Positions 12,424 through 23,818 of a stretch of DNA of 64,000 nt are shown here, one piece after another (within the stretch, counting starts at the first letter, position 1; the number at the start of each line of letters is the position of its first letter). Below the pieces are notes generated by a model that had not been told where the DNA came from, did not search any database, and was given only the letters and a program-made list of their open reading frames with translations. The stretch lies in NCBI RefSeq assembly GCF_958298935.1, contig NC_084936.1, positions 937,501 to 1,001,500 on the forward strand. The letters run 5' to 3'. Made by a program: the position numbers and the translations under genes. Origin of the DNA: Phragmites australis. Its lineage: Eukaryota; Streptophyta; Magnoliopsida; Poales; Poaceae.

Positions 12424-13538
12424 CGGTAATAACACCCTGGGGGGTTCTTCTGTTGATTATTAGCGTGTAATACACCTAATAAAGCTTGTGTTATGGTTTG
12501 CTCTGCTACTTTGTCGTATCTTATATAGACCATAGTCCCTCAGGGGTCAGGAGTGCCTTGGTGTTGTATTGTCTTGAGTTCTTGTGCTATACTTTCCCTA
12601 AAGAACTCTTGATGGGTTCAATTGTTGTGTTATCTGACTTAATTAAGATATCTATGTTTGTGTTTTGTTTTAATCTTTGTATCTAACAGTACTACACAAA
12701 GGAAGTGATGTGTGCAATTGGACAAAAATGGACACATGATCTCAGTTTGCGCAGATCAAGGTGAGCAAAAGTGATGTACAAAAGGCACTATAAACCATGC
12801 TGGGAAATCACTAACACTGTCAGATACTACGCTGAGTCTATCAGCATAACTAAGTGCCAACAGCGTCATTTCAATTTTTGCTTCTAAGTTATACAACAAT
12901 AGCTATAATCGTATCAGAGGTCGAACGAACCTTCTAAACTCAAGGTCGGCAAATATGACACTATCCACATAGCTGCAGACATCATCTACCCACGAAATGC
13001 TGACAAAAGATAGCTTTATATGAAAAACAAATGGAGCAATGCTTGCAACATAAACATGTGATTCTTGTCATCGGGTAAGAAAGAATTTGACATTCTAGTG
13101 TACTTCCTAGCATTCGAATAACCATGTGAATCATAATCACTAATTGGGTTAGGAGAAACTGCAATTTCTGAAACAAACATCGCAGCTTCAGGCCCCAAGA
13201 CCACGGGTCACTTTGTATGCATACAGGATGGCCCAGAAGAAATGTTTTTGAATGCAGTGTGCAGACTTTGAAATTACTAGCTGCAAAATAGTCGTTTGAG
13301 AAAACATATCTTGAAAAAAGATCAGGTTTACTGTTTCACCAGAGCGAGAATGAATACTGTAGAGTACTCAGTACAAACACCACTCATGGTAGAGAGTAAA
13401 ATACATTGTCCCGTTGGTTTCCACAACCAATACACACCTTATTGGAAAAAACTAGGAAGCAAAAACTACGAATCCCGCATAAGAGACACCATAGTTTTAT
13501 CAAGCTGGTATGCTCAAATAGACATCATTTAATGTACT
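12424..13538. other. convergent intergenic region (3' UTRs)
   Basis: Separates the stop codon of the MADS gene (+) from that of SDH6 (-). It should contain both 3' UTRs and poly(A) sites (AATAAA at 12478-12483 on plus). No further gene seen. Confidence 0.5.
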
Positions 13539-15176
13539 TCAGCTCTTCTGGCCTGTTCACAGAAGCAAAACAATGAAGAAGGGTTAGGACAAACAAGGAA
13601 TCTTTTTGGAGAAAATTGAAAGGAAAAACTGTTACGGAAGTAGCCTACCGCAATCAAACTGTGTTAACAAGTATGATCATGCTGAAACTAACACAACTTC
13701 AGCCTATATACCTTCAGAATGTTAGCAGTTGTCATTATTGCAGCTTTTGCACCGGCAAAACTAGAATCATTATGTATTTACCTGGGTTGAGGAGATGTGG
13801 ATGAATAAATGGCAAGTGTATTAGTTATTTGGGTTTCATGAGCCAGCTTGTGAGGCCCATAGCCTCTTAGATTAATCAGATATCACATGAAAAAAGGTAC
13901 TTCTGAATTAGGTGTAGCTTTCAATTTCAGATACACAGAAAGCTGAGTTCTCTTCCTTTTCCATTTCCAACAGTGGTTAATTGATCTGATGTGCAGATAC
14001 CAGTGAGTACATTACATTCTAACATAGACATAAAGTACTTCTATATGTTATACTAATCTACAATTTGTACATCGCAAGAAAATCTACAGTTTGGTCTAAA
14101 ATTAATGACAAGTGTTTCCAGAAAGTTATCTTTGTATTTAGCTGGCATGAGGCGATGTGGATGAACCTGGGGGTTAACACAAATTCATCCTATACATTCA
14201 GAGTTTTAGCAGTCCTAATTAAGTACTGCAAATTCACATATATGAAATTAGAACCACTAAGTATACCGTCCAACGAAAGCTAAAAGCATCTGCAAGACTA
14301 ATGAAATAAAACCGTGCAGTTGCATGACTCCAATCAGAAGCGAATACTCCCAAGCTAAAACTGACACGCCACATCCTATATTTCAAAGTTTGCAGTCCAC
14401 TCAGTAGTCAGAACAATACATTATCTGCGCGACGCAATCGAAATGTTTGACTTAATGTTCTCTTACAGAGGTAAATATGCACTAAACACAACATATGCTG
14501 AAATTGGATCATCATATGAGAATGAGGAGGAGAAGGGAGGATATGACGGCAGAAAGAACAAACCTGAGACCTTGTCCTCCCACCAGTAGATGAACCTAAG
14601 GTTGGCCCCCTGCTTGTCCATCTTGTAGAGCTGGTACCAGTGCTCCGCCACCTCCGATCCCAGCACGGCGCCGGTGAGGGCCCCGAACCCGGTAGCCAGC
14701 ACAACACCTGCAGGCAATATTACCACCATCCGGCAATCACATCTCGTATGAGCAACACCGACAGAGGTGAAGATCGATCAGGAAACCCCCAAACCACCGC
14801 CGCAAAAGCATCAATCCATCGTACCGTGCGGCGCCTTGGAGTACTTGAAGGCGATGCCTCCGAGGTGGGCGGCGCCGACGAGGGCCCCGGTGAGCGCGAA
14901 CTTCCTCGAGTCCCGCAGGGCCTTGAGCTGCATCGCATCTCTAGTGAGACGAGAGCCGAGAGGAGAAGAAGACGAAGAGGGAGGAAGCGGACGGATCGGG
15001 ATAGGGGATACCTGGGGCCCGTAGACTGGGTCGGATGCGATGAACTCCTGGACGTCGGCGTCAGACCACTTGGGGAGCGGCTCGGCGCGGCCGTAGACCT
15101 TCTTGTAGTAGTCGAGGAAGGCGAAGTTGCGCGCCCAGTGCTGCTTGACGCCCTCAAAGTGCTCGCCGATCCCCAT
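13539..15176 (-). CDS. SDH6: succinate dehydrogenase subunit 6 (plant-specific complex II subunit)
   Basis: Plant-specific accessory subunit of mitochondrial complex II, likely helping to anchor the enzyme in the inner membrane. Exons (minus): 15176-15012, 14927-14825, 14707-14564, 13552-13539; 141 aa. The N-terminus MGIGEHFEGVKQHWARNFAF and block LPKWSDADVQEFIASDPVYG are diagnostic of the family. Two Gly/Ala-rich hydrophobic segments follow (FALTGALVGAAHLGGIAF, ~residues 64-81; VVLATGFGALTGAVLG, ~91-106), then LYKMDKQGANLRFIYWWEDK. The final coding exon is only 14 nt (GC CAG AAG AGC TGA) after a ~1-kb intron; joined to the last G of exon 3 it gives GQKS, which matches the remembered rice end. 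Exons 1-3 are certain; the tiny exon 4 is inferred from phase, splice site and family ending. Confidence 0.9.
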
Positions 15177-15620
15177 CGCCGCCCTAACCCCTTCGATTCG
15201 ATTCGACGGCGAGGTCTCTTGGGTTTTGTTTTGGTCTTGGACGGATTCTCTTCTCTTCTCTTCTCTTCCCTTCCCTTCCCTTCCCTTCTCGGGGAAGAAG
15301 AAAGGAAGGCGTCAGTCAGGTGATGGATACATGGGCTGGGCCGGACTGGGCCGGTCTTGAATGGGCCCAACTAAAGTACTGAACAGAAAAGAAAAGGGAA
15401 ATGAATTTTTTTTTAACACCGACCTCCTTTCCAGAGTTTTCATTGGAGGCTCTTTGACGGGATACAACATCGGGGAACGAATCCCCGCGGGCTCGGCTCA
15501 CGCCTGGAGCTCTGCCACTAGACACCATGCCCGTTCGCACTTTCTCCCTCTTTCACAGCAAAAGAATGGATTTCTTCATTCTCTTCCTCAAAGCAAAATA
15601 GATCAACATACGCCCGAGCT
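15177..15620. other. SDH6 5' region and intergenic sequence
   Basis: Contains a CTTCC/CTTTC-rich pyrimidine tract at about 15245-15292 just upstream of the SDH6 start codon (a purine tract on the coding strand), likely promoter or 5' UTR. GGCCCA motifs at 15337-15368 resemble the TCP site II boxes common in promoters of plant mitochondrial genes. No other gene seen. Confidence 0.4.
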
Positions 15621-15623
15621 AGA

Positions 15624-16140
15624 GATGGCCAAATGACCCATTCAGGCTGTTCCGGTATGAGCCCGATTCGGCACGGCTCGAACGGCCCATCTACTGTAAC
15701 GGACTGTGTCGTGCCTCCTCTCGGCCCACAGCACGGCCCGTCAGTGACCATGCCGTGCCGGATCAGTCTGGGCATGATTTCGGCCCGGCGGCACGGTCGG
15801 CCCAGTGCCACGGGCGGCCCGTTGGCACAATCTGCCCAAAAACATAAAAAATAGCCAAAATTAAAAATATATATAGAAAATAGATAAAAATATAAAAATA
15901 GATAAAAATAGCTACAAAATTAAATATATATATATAATAAAAAATAACCGAGCATATGCGTACCAGGTCTGATCATACTGGGCCGTGCCGCGCGCTCGGT
16001 CCAGGCACGGCCCGTGACCTCATGCCGTGCCGGCCCGACCCGTCTCGACTCGGACCATGCTGTGCCTGGACTATGCCTACATATCGTGCCTCGGACCGGC
16101 CTAGCAACAAGGCCTATTTAGTCCGAGCAACAAGGCCACC
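15624..16140. mobile_element. hAT-like non-autonomous element remnant
   Basis: Starts near TAGAGATGGCCAAATG, a terminus I recall from grass hAT elements, and carries the GC-rich phrases GGCACGGC / GTGCCGTGCCGGCCCG in both halves around an AT-rich core (15840-15955). The opposite terminus and an 8-bp target duplication are not identifiable, so it is probably truncated. Confidence 0.5.
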
Positions 16141-17160
16141 GCCCTCCTCATTCCCTTCCACTTTTCTCTCTTTAACATTTGAGTTTTCTCTCTTCTGGTA
16201 CTCTCTGTTTTTTATTCGAATTTTTAGGTGACTTTTTTTTTAAAACTCTTTTTTTGGCCTAATTTTTTTTAATGGAAACTTATTGCGAAAGTTTTTTGCA
16301 AATTATTGATGAAAAAGTTTTTGTGAAAAGTTTGTGTACAATTTTTTGGTGAAAATGTTTTTGACAAAACTTTTTACAAATTTTTGTGGATTTTTTTTTT
16401 TTTGCAAAATTTGGTTAAAAGGATTGAAAAGTAACGCAGAAAGTGGCAATCACTTGTAAATTTGATTATGCCTTGCTCTTCTTGTCTTGCCGGTTCACAG
16501 CATTCCCAGTCAGTAGCAGTTGTGTACTGTAGAGGATCTGTATCCAGCAAGGGTTACTTGGCAGAGGAGGAACCCCTTTTGATTTGCACTGCCATGCTCG
16601 ATATCAATCTTATCTCAATCTCCATGCATGCAGCAAAAAGTCAAAAAGAAAACTAAGGAAGTTTACTAGTGGACAGACACCCATTGCATGAACCGAATGC
16701 GGATGGAGTTCTGAAACCGGCTCCTCTGACGCACCTCACACGTAGGGAAAGGCACTGGGTGAACTGTGACTTTCCTCGGATGCATGAACAGTGGTCTAAT
16801 AAACAGTAATTCAGCCAGATCAGTGATTTACTGCAAGAACAATACTTTCACTTGTACATTTCATTCTCTACGTCAGAGTAGCCGGTTCTCGGAGTTCTTC
16901 GGAGGATCGGACCTGGGGATCGGAGTTCATACGCTCCCAGCTCGTGGAATTTTTACATTTTGATTCTTTTAAAAAACATATCGTATCAATAAATTCTTAC
17001 AAAATTAATTTTTAAAAATAGACTTTTTTGCACCACTCTATAACATTTAGCACTGTAGTTAAATAGCACGACGATATTCTATTTTGGATTTAAAAGATCA
17101 TATATGGTAGGTACTACGATGTTAATTATCATAGTGTTATGGCGCCGTAAAAGAGGTATA
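16141..17160. other. intergenic, repeat-like; one foldback candidate
   Basis: Long T-rich stretches at 16225-16420. At about 16702-16903 an inverted repeat joins CCGGCTCCTCTGACG (16717-16731) to CGTCAGAGTAGCCGG (16870-16884), with similarity extending outward for ~25 bases and a ~140-bp spacer, as in a foldback MITE. No gene seen. Confidence 0.45.
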
Positions 17161-17164
17161 TTTT

Positions 17165-18800
17165 TCAATTATTTCTCCATAGTTCCATACATAGAATTTT
17201 TTTAAAAAAATGACTAAATTCTAAAAATTCCACCAAGCACATCTCGCCACACGGCCTGGTTCCGTCACCTACATGACAATATTGCTTGTAATGCTCTTCG
17301 GAACGTCGCACCAAGTAACAACGCGGAAGACAGCGAGGTCTGCCCGTTCCGCTAAGGTTGTCTCGTCCGCCATCTGCTGAACCCAACAGTGATGCCCGAG
17401 GAGTTGCTGGGCAGTGGAAGTGGACCAAGTGTGGGGAGGAACGCATGTGAAGGAGACAACGACACAATAGGCCAGGACGCCACGAGTCGCATAGGCCAAC
17501 CTCGTCCAAGGTCGAAAGAACCGACGGACATCGGCTGACAAGGGTCTACCGCTAGCGGCGAGAATTGCATCACGCGCGTGCTGAGAAAGGAAAATAATTA
17601 AGAAACTACCATGGAAGAAAGTGGTGACATTGAACTCCTCTGTCGAGACACCGACGGCTCCGAAGATGAAGCTAGTAAGGTCGTGAGCCTGGAGATCCTA
17701 TCGAGCCCGATCAGCATAAGCCAGAAACGCCCAACGGAGGCGACTCCCCTCCGCAGAGAAGGCATCAGTCCAAGGCACGATGCAACGTTCTGGCATCGGA
17801 GCTGGACGAGGGACAACAACCTCCTTGGTGGAGGTCTGCAGTGTTGTAGCAAGCAAAGCCCTGGGGGGGGGGGGGAGGCACGGAGGAGTAAGCCCAAGAG
17901 CCACTGACCCAGTCGGAGTGGATCCCGACTGAGAGTTATGAAGGCCAAGACCGGCGCCGGTCGGAGAGGAACCAGGTAGGCTGTCAAGATCAGCCGCTGA
18001 ATCAGCCGTAGTGGGACCGGCAAAAGAGGAGACGTGGCGGATTTGGCACCAACCGGACCCATCCGAACCGGAGGAGCTACCATGCGAACGTTTGCAGTCC
18101 ATGGCATGGTGTCAAAAACCTTTATAGCAGAAGCACACTGGGGGGAGACGACAGTCCACCTGTTCGTGAGTCGACGGCAAGCAGTTGAGGGAGCGGTCAT
18201 CCAGGGCAGTCGGCAGGCTGCGTATGCATGGTGCATCAGCTTGGCAGCCCTTAGGCACCTGAGGGTGGCGACGATGGCCAGTGACCAGAGTCCAGCCATC
18301 ATCAACAGGTCGTGGCAACAGAATCGAAGTGGCTATGTGCTAAGGAGGAAAGGTGGTATGAATTGCAGGAGCCGCTCCAGTGCCGTAGCAGTGCAAAGTC
18401 GCAGAGGACTGAGCCCTCCTGGCAGCAGCTAAGAAACCGGTTAGAGGAGCATGATGGAACGGAGCACTCAGCACGTCGTCCTAGAGGGTAACTTTCCCCT
18501 TTTGCTCGGAGGACGACCTCATAGCCTTGGTGACCAGCGCGGTGAACAACGGTCTCAAAGGCGAACGCTCAGCTGATGAGGCAGAGAGTGGGGTGTCGTG
18601 CAACCAACGCTGCATCTTTGTCCTACCCTCGAAAGAGGCGCATGGGTGGTTGACCGTTGACTCCAGCGCAACAAATGTGGAGGCAAAACCAAACAACCCA
18701 AGACGGGCCAGGGCTGAAGCCCCTTGTCTCATGGCCCACCCGCGAAAATTGGTAGCTGGACATGCATCTATCATCAGTGATCTCATGGGGAAACCCTAGA
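17165..18800 (-). mobile_element. LINE ORF1 remnant with zinc-knuckle region
   Basis: The minus strand shows the nucleic-acid-binding ORF1 protein of a plant LINE, in order but broken by stops. N-terminal part (18786-18480: EGRTKMQRWLHDTPLSASS). Then DDGWTLVTGHRRH (~18300) and cysteine knuckles (LNCLPSTHEQVDCRL and PPVCFCYKGF, stop, HHAMDCKRS; ~18190-18070). After a variable Ser/Pro-rich linker comes the conserved RNA-binding-like domain (LSADVRRFFRPWTRLAYATR, ~17540; SFTCVPPHTWSTSTAQQLLG; ADLAVFRVVTW, to ~17300). ORF2 is absent. A run of about 13 G lies at ~17863-17875. This copy kept its 5' half, unlike the usual 5' truncation. Confidence 0.8.
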
Positions 18801-20297
18801 ACTTTGTGCCCTAAGAGCTTTTTCAGTAGACTAGCCAAATTATACCCTCCATATCTCCATATGCAGTGCCCTCTATAAAGATTCTATATCTATATTTCTT
18901 CACATTCCAACATATTATCTATATTTCACTCTCCATATTCTATTCTTCTATATTTTAGTAATATCTTGTAACCGTACTCATGTCAGCATGATATTACCAA
19001 GCTCAGTACAACAGCTCTATACACAGGCACCATGCCATGGGCGGCGACGAGTGAGCTCATCGGCGGCAAGCGGTACGATGTCTCGGTCATGAAAGGACAA
19101 CAACAACACTAGTGCGCAAAAGCGAATCCATTTGAGGCATTGCCGACCGAAGGGCCTGGCCGGAGCATGGCTGGTGTCTAGCGCCATGGCGCGGCGCTGC
19201 TTGGCTCGCATGGACAGTTGTGCCGACGACGGTCCAAGGTTGATTTGACGTGGGCAAAAGACTAAGGGAGGTCTAGGTAAGCTCACTGTGCTCTTGGTTG
19301 CTCAGGGAAGGCTTCTTAGCAGCGATTTGTTGACGGGGTCACCGAGGAATATAATGGAGTTGAGGAAGATGATGCGTGAAGGCTCGATTTGGCCGGGAAT
19401 GATAGGGTTTCACACGATAATCGGCGGAGAAGACCCTGTGCAACCTTCCTCTACGTGATTTAAGGCTCTGTTGGAGCGGATTTGAGCTTGAAACGACGCT
19501 GCACAATGCGAGGTGCTATGTGATTTGCGGCTGGCCAAGAGAGAGGTTGCTTCTAGCTAGCATTGTTAAGCGATAACAAATCCGATCCGTGTCTTCCCTA
19601 TCCACTCCAAGGCCTTGTCGTTGCATGCTGATCATGGTCATGGTTTCTTAGTATCTGCTTCCGTAGCATGCAGCAGGTGTGGCGGTGATTCAGCTCGATC
19701 ACAAGATCGACGACGATTCGTAGAGGCTATCACTGTATCACATCACAATCCGGCAGGAGAGACAACAGGGATCGATCACCGACTGATCGGCCATAGCCTG
19801 CTCTCGGCGACGCACGCATGGTCGACAAGATAAGACCACGCGACGTTTCATGAATCGTGGCGCCAGCAGACAGAACTAGGCTCGTGATGTTCATTCCTTC
19901 GTATATAGGTTTTTCTTCTTATTGGTACTAGCACAGGAAGTAACAAGAACAATTCAGAGAACTCCCTTAAGATATAAAAACACTGCAGCTGAATATTCTA
20001 TTGGCAGAGATTAATTATATATAGACATGTTTGATTTAGGGCGGTACCAACAAATCTTTTTTTGGGCTGACCTATGAAATTTGGCCTTTTTCTTAACTGG
20101 ATACTTTATGTGCAGAACTAACAAGCCATGTAAGTTATATATTTTTTAGTCCTTGCGTCGATCCAAAATTATAAAAAACCAAAGATTCACTCTAACCTAA
20201 TTAAATTAAAGAAAAATAAACTAAATGTTAACTCAGAACTATCCATTGCGCACCCACTTACATCCCTATATCTAACAATGCATTTGACACCTACTGT
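18801..20297. other. intergenic, probably old repeats
   Basis: 18830-18990 is a T/C-rich block (CTCCATATCTCCATATG, CTCTCCATATTC) resembling MITE interiors. 19017-19830 is GC-richer with no recognisable protein. I see no supported gene. Confidence 0.35.
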
Positions 20298-20904
20298 CAC
20301 TACTACAGAACATGGTTTTACTGTCGGTTCCAAACCAGCTTTCACTACCGGTTTTAGAACCGGCAGTTTGCAACAGGCAGTGATAGCTAAATTGCTATCA
20401 CTGCTGGCTCTTGTCCATCGGCAGTGAAGCCTTTTTTTTTAAAAAAAAGATATGAGCTGGCTTGATTTTGAGCCGTCTCGGCTGCTGCTCCCGCAACCGC
20501 TGCTGCCGGGCACTGCTGCCACCAGAGAGGAAGCCGGCTCCTAGCCTGTGCTCCAGCCCCCGTCGCCACCGCCACCGCCCGCAGCCACCTCGCACACAGA
20601 TCCACAACACACAGCACCACATCACACAACACAAATGCGGCGGCACAAAGGCCGCCGCCACATCACACAACACACGGTCCGCTTCAAAGGAGGCGAAGAG
20701 GTGCACCACCGCACAACAGGCAGAGGAGGAGGCCACGACTACACCGAGAAGGAACAGATGAGTACACATGGAATCCATCGACCAATCAGCATCCCCTTCT
20801 TTAATCCTGATGCTACGAACAACAGGAAGAGGAGAAAGAAAAGAAAAGAAGTTAAAAAATTCCTATCCATCTCGAAACGACAATCGGTGATCTCTAGGCT
20901 CTAG

Positions 20905-21215
20905 GTGGTGAAGAGGAACTGCGAGGCCTGGGAGACAGTGTCGTCCACCCACCTCCGCTACTCGTCCATGAGCTCGGGGCTGAGCCGGACCATGAGCACG
21001 CAGAACTCTGTCTCGCTGAGCGCGTCATCGCCATCGAAGTCCCCCTCGGTGAGCATCTTGCGGAGGTCATCGTCGAACATGCCGCCCAGCCCCAGCAGCG
21101 GCGCGTTGTGGTGCAGGCTATCGAAGGTGATGAGCCCACGCGGCGGATCCATGAGCAGGCAAAAGCCGCTCGCCAGCTCCTAAATCAGGCCCTCCTCCCC
21201 CAGCCTCTCCGCCAT
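20905..21215 (-). pseudogene. captured EF-hand calcium-binding gene fragment (PBP1/KIC type)
   Basis: Minus-strand reading begins MAERLGEEGLI at about 21215, meets a stop, continues ELASGFCLLMDPPRGLITFD, then SLHHNAPLLGLGGMFDDDL, the EF-hand loop (EGDFDGDDALSETEF), and VLMVRLSPELMDE. A second stop follows, then RRWVDDTVSQASQFLFTT and a natural end near 20905. This matches the small plant calcium sensors PBP1 (PINOID-binding) and KIC (kinesin-interacting) as I remember them, over nearly the full length. Two in-frame stops and a changed loop position (Asp-Asp where Gly is usual) make a functional protein unlikely. It lies wholly inside the CACTA element, so it is a transduplicated copy; the parent gene should be elsewhere in the genome. 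Confidence 0.8.
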
Positions 21216-21447
21216 CACCGGAAGAGGAGCGCGACGAGGACGACGACACAGAGGAGGAGGAGAGGGGGAGAGGAGGAGTAGGTGGTTCTGGATGCGCATG
21301 AGTGGATGAGCAGATCGAGATCCATGCCATGGATCTGGATCGAGATCGGGTTTCTTAGAGAGAGAGGATGGGATCAGCTAGAACGGAGAGATTGAGTGGA
21401 GGGGTTTGAGGAGGAGGAGGACAGCCGGTGAGATCTAGAGGACTGCG

Positions 21448-21448
<1 letters not shown>

Positions 21449-21520
<72 letters not shown>
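21449..21520. repeat. (AC)36 microsatellite
   Basis: Uninterrupted AC dinucleotides for 72 bases inside the CACTA element. The Cys/Val-repeat frames across it are artefacts. Confidence 0.95.
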
Positions 21521-21523
<3 letters not shown>

Positions 21524-21886
21524 GAGAGAGATTGAGGAGATAACGCTCCGATCCACTCGGCACAGAGAGATAAGGCGTGGAGGACCGAGGAAAATATCTT
21601 GCGAGCCGAGAGCGCCGGACCCGAGCCAAAATCGGATTAGATAGAAATTTTGGGTTCAGACGGTATCACTGCCGGTTTGAATTATGAACCGACAGTGATG
21701 AGGCTCATCACTGCTGGCTCATAGCTAGAGCCGGCATTATGAGCCTCATCACTGTCGGTTCATAAGCTATGAATGCTGATTCTTTTCATATAGCTTACGA
21801 ACCAGTAATGATGTTCCATCACTGTCGGCCTATTAGAATTCAGCAGTGATGGATCGGTATATAAGACTGGTTCTGTAGTAACGTGT

Positions 21887-22847
21887 ATGCCTGCCCAATT
21901 AAGAGTACCATTGGCACTTAATTTGCTTAACGCCAAGCTATCGTGATTCTCGATGTTGCTAATGCTTAGTAAACTCGATGTTGCTAATGCTTATTACCAC
22001 TGGCACTTACTTTGAAAATTGCAAATCAACACTCATATCGCTCGCTGAAAGAAGTCCAGATTTGTAATTTCCCAAAACGAACCTATATATTTACAATTTT
22101 TTGATTTTAAAAAATAAAATATATCGGCCCGCCATGGGTATAACAACATGACGGTTGTGGCCCAGCCCAAGTGAATGCCGCAATAAAGCAGGCCGGCGTG
22201 GTCATGGCCCAGCTGCATGCACACGCGGTTCGGTTGGCCCAAAGCGCGTGTAAAATTAAGCGTGGCGGTTGCAGTGCTCCCAATCATAACTCCCCTCACC
22301 AACTCAACACCGCCCCTCTCCTACACACTCCACACACACACACACACACACACACAAAGAAAAAGAAACACTTCTTCTCTCACTCCCAAAAGAAGAGGAA
22401 AATCTCACACACGCACGCATGATCATATGGTAAATCTATTCCATCGTGCAGTATGGCCACCGGTTCATGCACACGTCTTGTTTAATTCACCGCTGCATGC
22501 ATGCAATATTGCGTTTCCCTTCTAAGAATTACACCATGAATACACGTGCTAATTCAATTCCACTTTGAAGAACTACTAGGGTTTAGGGTATATACCCACT
22601 TTATCGTGAGCTACGTATATGCTAGATAGCTTGGTAATTCTGCGTGCCGGCCAGCAGATCCAACGCGCAAGATCATGAGAATTTTCTTAGCATAAAAAAG
22701 GAACATCATGCGGTTATATATGTGACATTGTGTCTAGCTTAATTGTGCAAGCCACATAATTATGCAGAATGTTTCATTATCACGCCTGAAATTTTCTGGA
22801 AAGAACGGCTTTATTTGTATTATGGTTAGTATTTACGTTCCATATTA
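21887..22847. other. intergenic, no gene seen
   Basis: A 19-20-bp direct repeat (CTCGATGTTGCTAATGCTTA) occurs at about 21946 and 21973. A (CA)n tract lies at 22331-22356. The rest is AT-rich with no recognisable coding sequence. Confidence 0.4.
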
Positions 22848-23090
22848 CCCCCTCCAGTCACAAATACATGATATTTTGGACAAGCTTTCAGTCAAACTTT
22901 TAAAGTTTTGACCAAAGTATATCCTTTGGAAAGATGAAAATGTACTATTAGATTTTTCTTGAAATGCACTTTCTTGATATCATAATTTATTGGATTTTAT
23001 AAATATATTCCAATATAACATAGTTGTCAAAACTAAGTTTTCATGGCCGTATTGTTCTAAAAAACGTCTAGTATTTGTGGCTAGAGGGAG
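22848..23090. mobile_element. Stowaway-like (Tc1/mariner) MITE, 243 bp
   Basis: Termini CCCCCTCCAGTCACAAATAC and GTATTTGTGGCTAGAGGGAG are inverted copies with few mismatches, flanked by TA on both sides (22846-22847 and 23091-23092). The CTCCCTCC-type end and TA duplication are typical of Stowaway. No coding capacity. Confidence 0.85.
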
Positions 23091-23818
23091 TATATATAAA
23101 ATTGGCTAGCAAGGTCCTTAATTTAATTAGGTTGGGATCTTCTTGAAGGATGGATATTAATATCGCAAGAGGTTTTTTTTTTATTTCAAGCATAGGATAT
23201 ATAAATGCATAATATTTTAGGTTTCACATGGAACAAAAGAAACACAATGTCGTTTACAATATCTAGAGTGAAGCGGCTGGATTCTAGTTTCTGAGCAATG
23301 TTCATGAACCTATATGTATGACAAAAAGGTTTAATATTAGAACTTGGAAGATCAAGCATTTTTATGTGCCACCGTACATTTGTAAGTCTCAATATGTATA
23401 TTGTTCTATGTCTTCATCATTTCATGTAACAAAAAAAAGAAAGATGTGAGCTAATGCCAAAAGGAAAGATCAATCGATGGTTCAGATGAAGATTAACTTG
23501 GAAACAAAATAATAAAGAGGAAATATTGATTGGAACATAAAAATATGCATAAGGCCACTTAATCTTTATTCCGTCTCTAATCGAGTTCTGCATGATCAAA
23601 TAGAAATTAGCATACTGTTACACAGGCTATGTGAACTAATTCATGCATGGAGCAGCAGTTGCATGGGCATAGAATTACCTCATCCTATTCCGTTACATAT
23701 TAACCATGCCCTAGCCCAAATAATTAAGTGTCTGCATGTACATATGTATACATATATAATACGTGCAAGTACGCATGCAAGCATGCATGCTTTGAGCCCC
23801 AGATCATGCATGCAGAAG
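23091..23818. other. 3' flank of the NAC gene, no other gene seen
   Basis: AT-rich sequence downstream of the NAC stop codon on the minus strand. The first few hundred bases below 23819 should be its 3' UTR. Confidence 0.4.

Larger units (their letters stand above)
20298..21883. mobile_element. non-autonomous CACTA element carrying a gene fragment
   Basis: The left end is CACTACTACAGAA (20298-20310) and the right end TTCTGTAGTAACG (21871-21883); 11 of 13 bases match as inverted termini. A 3-bp TGT flanks both sides (20295-20297 and 21884-21886), the size expected for CACTA (En/Spm). Subterminal repeats of the ACCGGCAGT / ACTGTCGGTTC type occupy about 20325-20440 and 21660-21860. The interior has no transposase but holds an EF-hand gene fragment (20905-21239, minus) and a long (AC)n tract. 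Length 1,586 bp. Confidence 0.88.

Noticed and set aside
14640..15323. 227-codon plus-strand frame opposite SDH6
   Set aside because: GC-rich shadow of the SDH6 exons on the other strand; lacks family similarity.
21374..21629. Minus-strand frames of alternating Cys and Val
   Set aside because: Direct translation of the (AC)n microsatellite; no flanking coding features.
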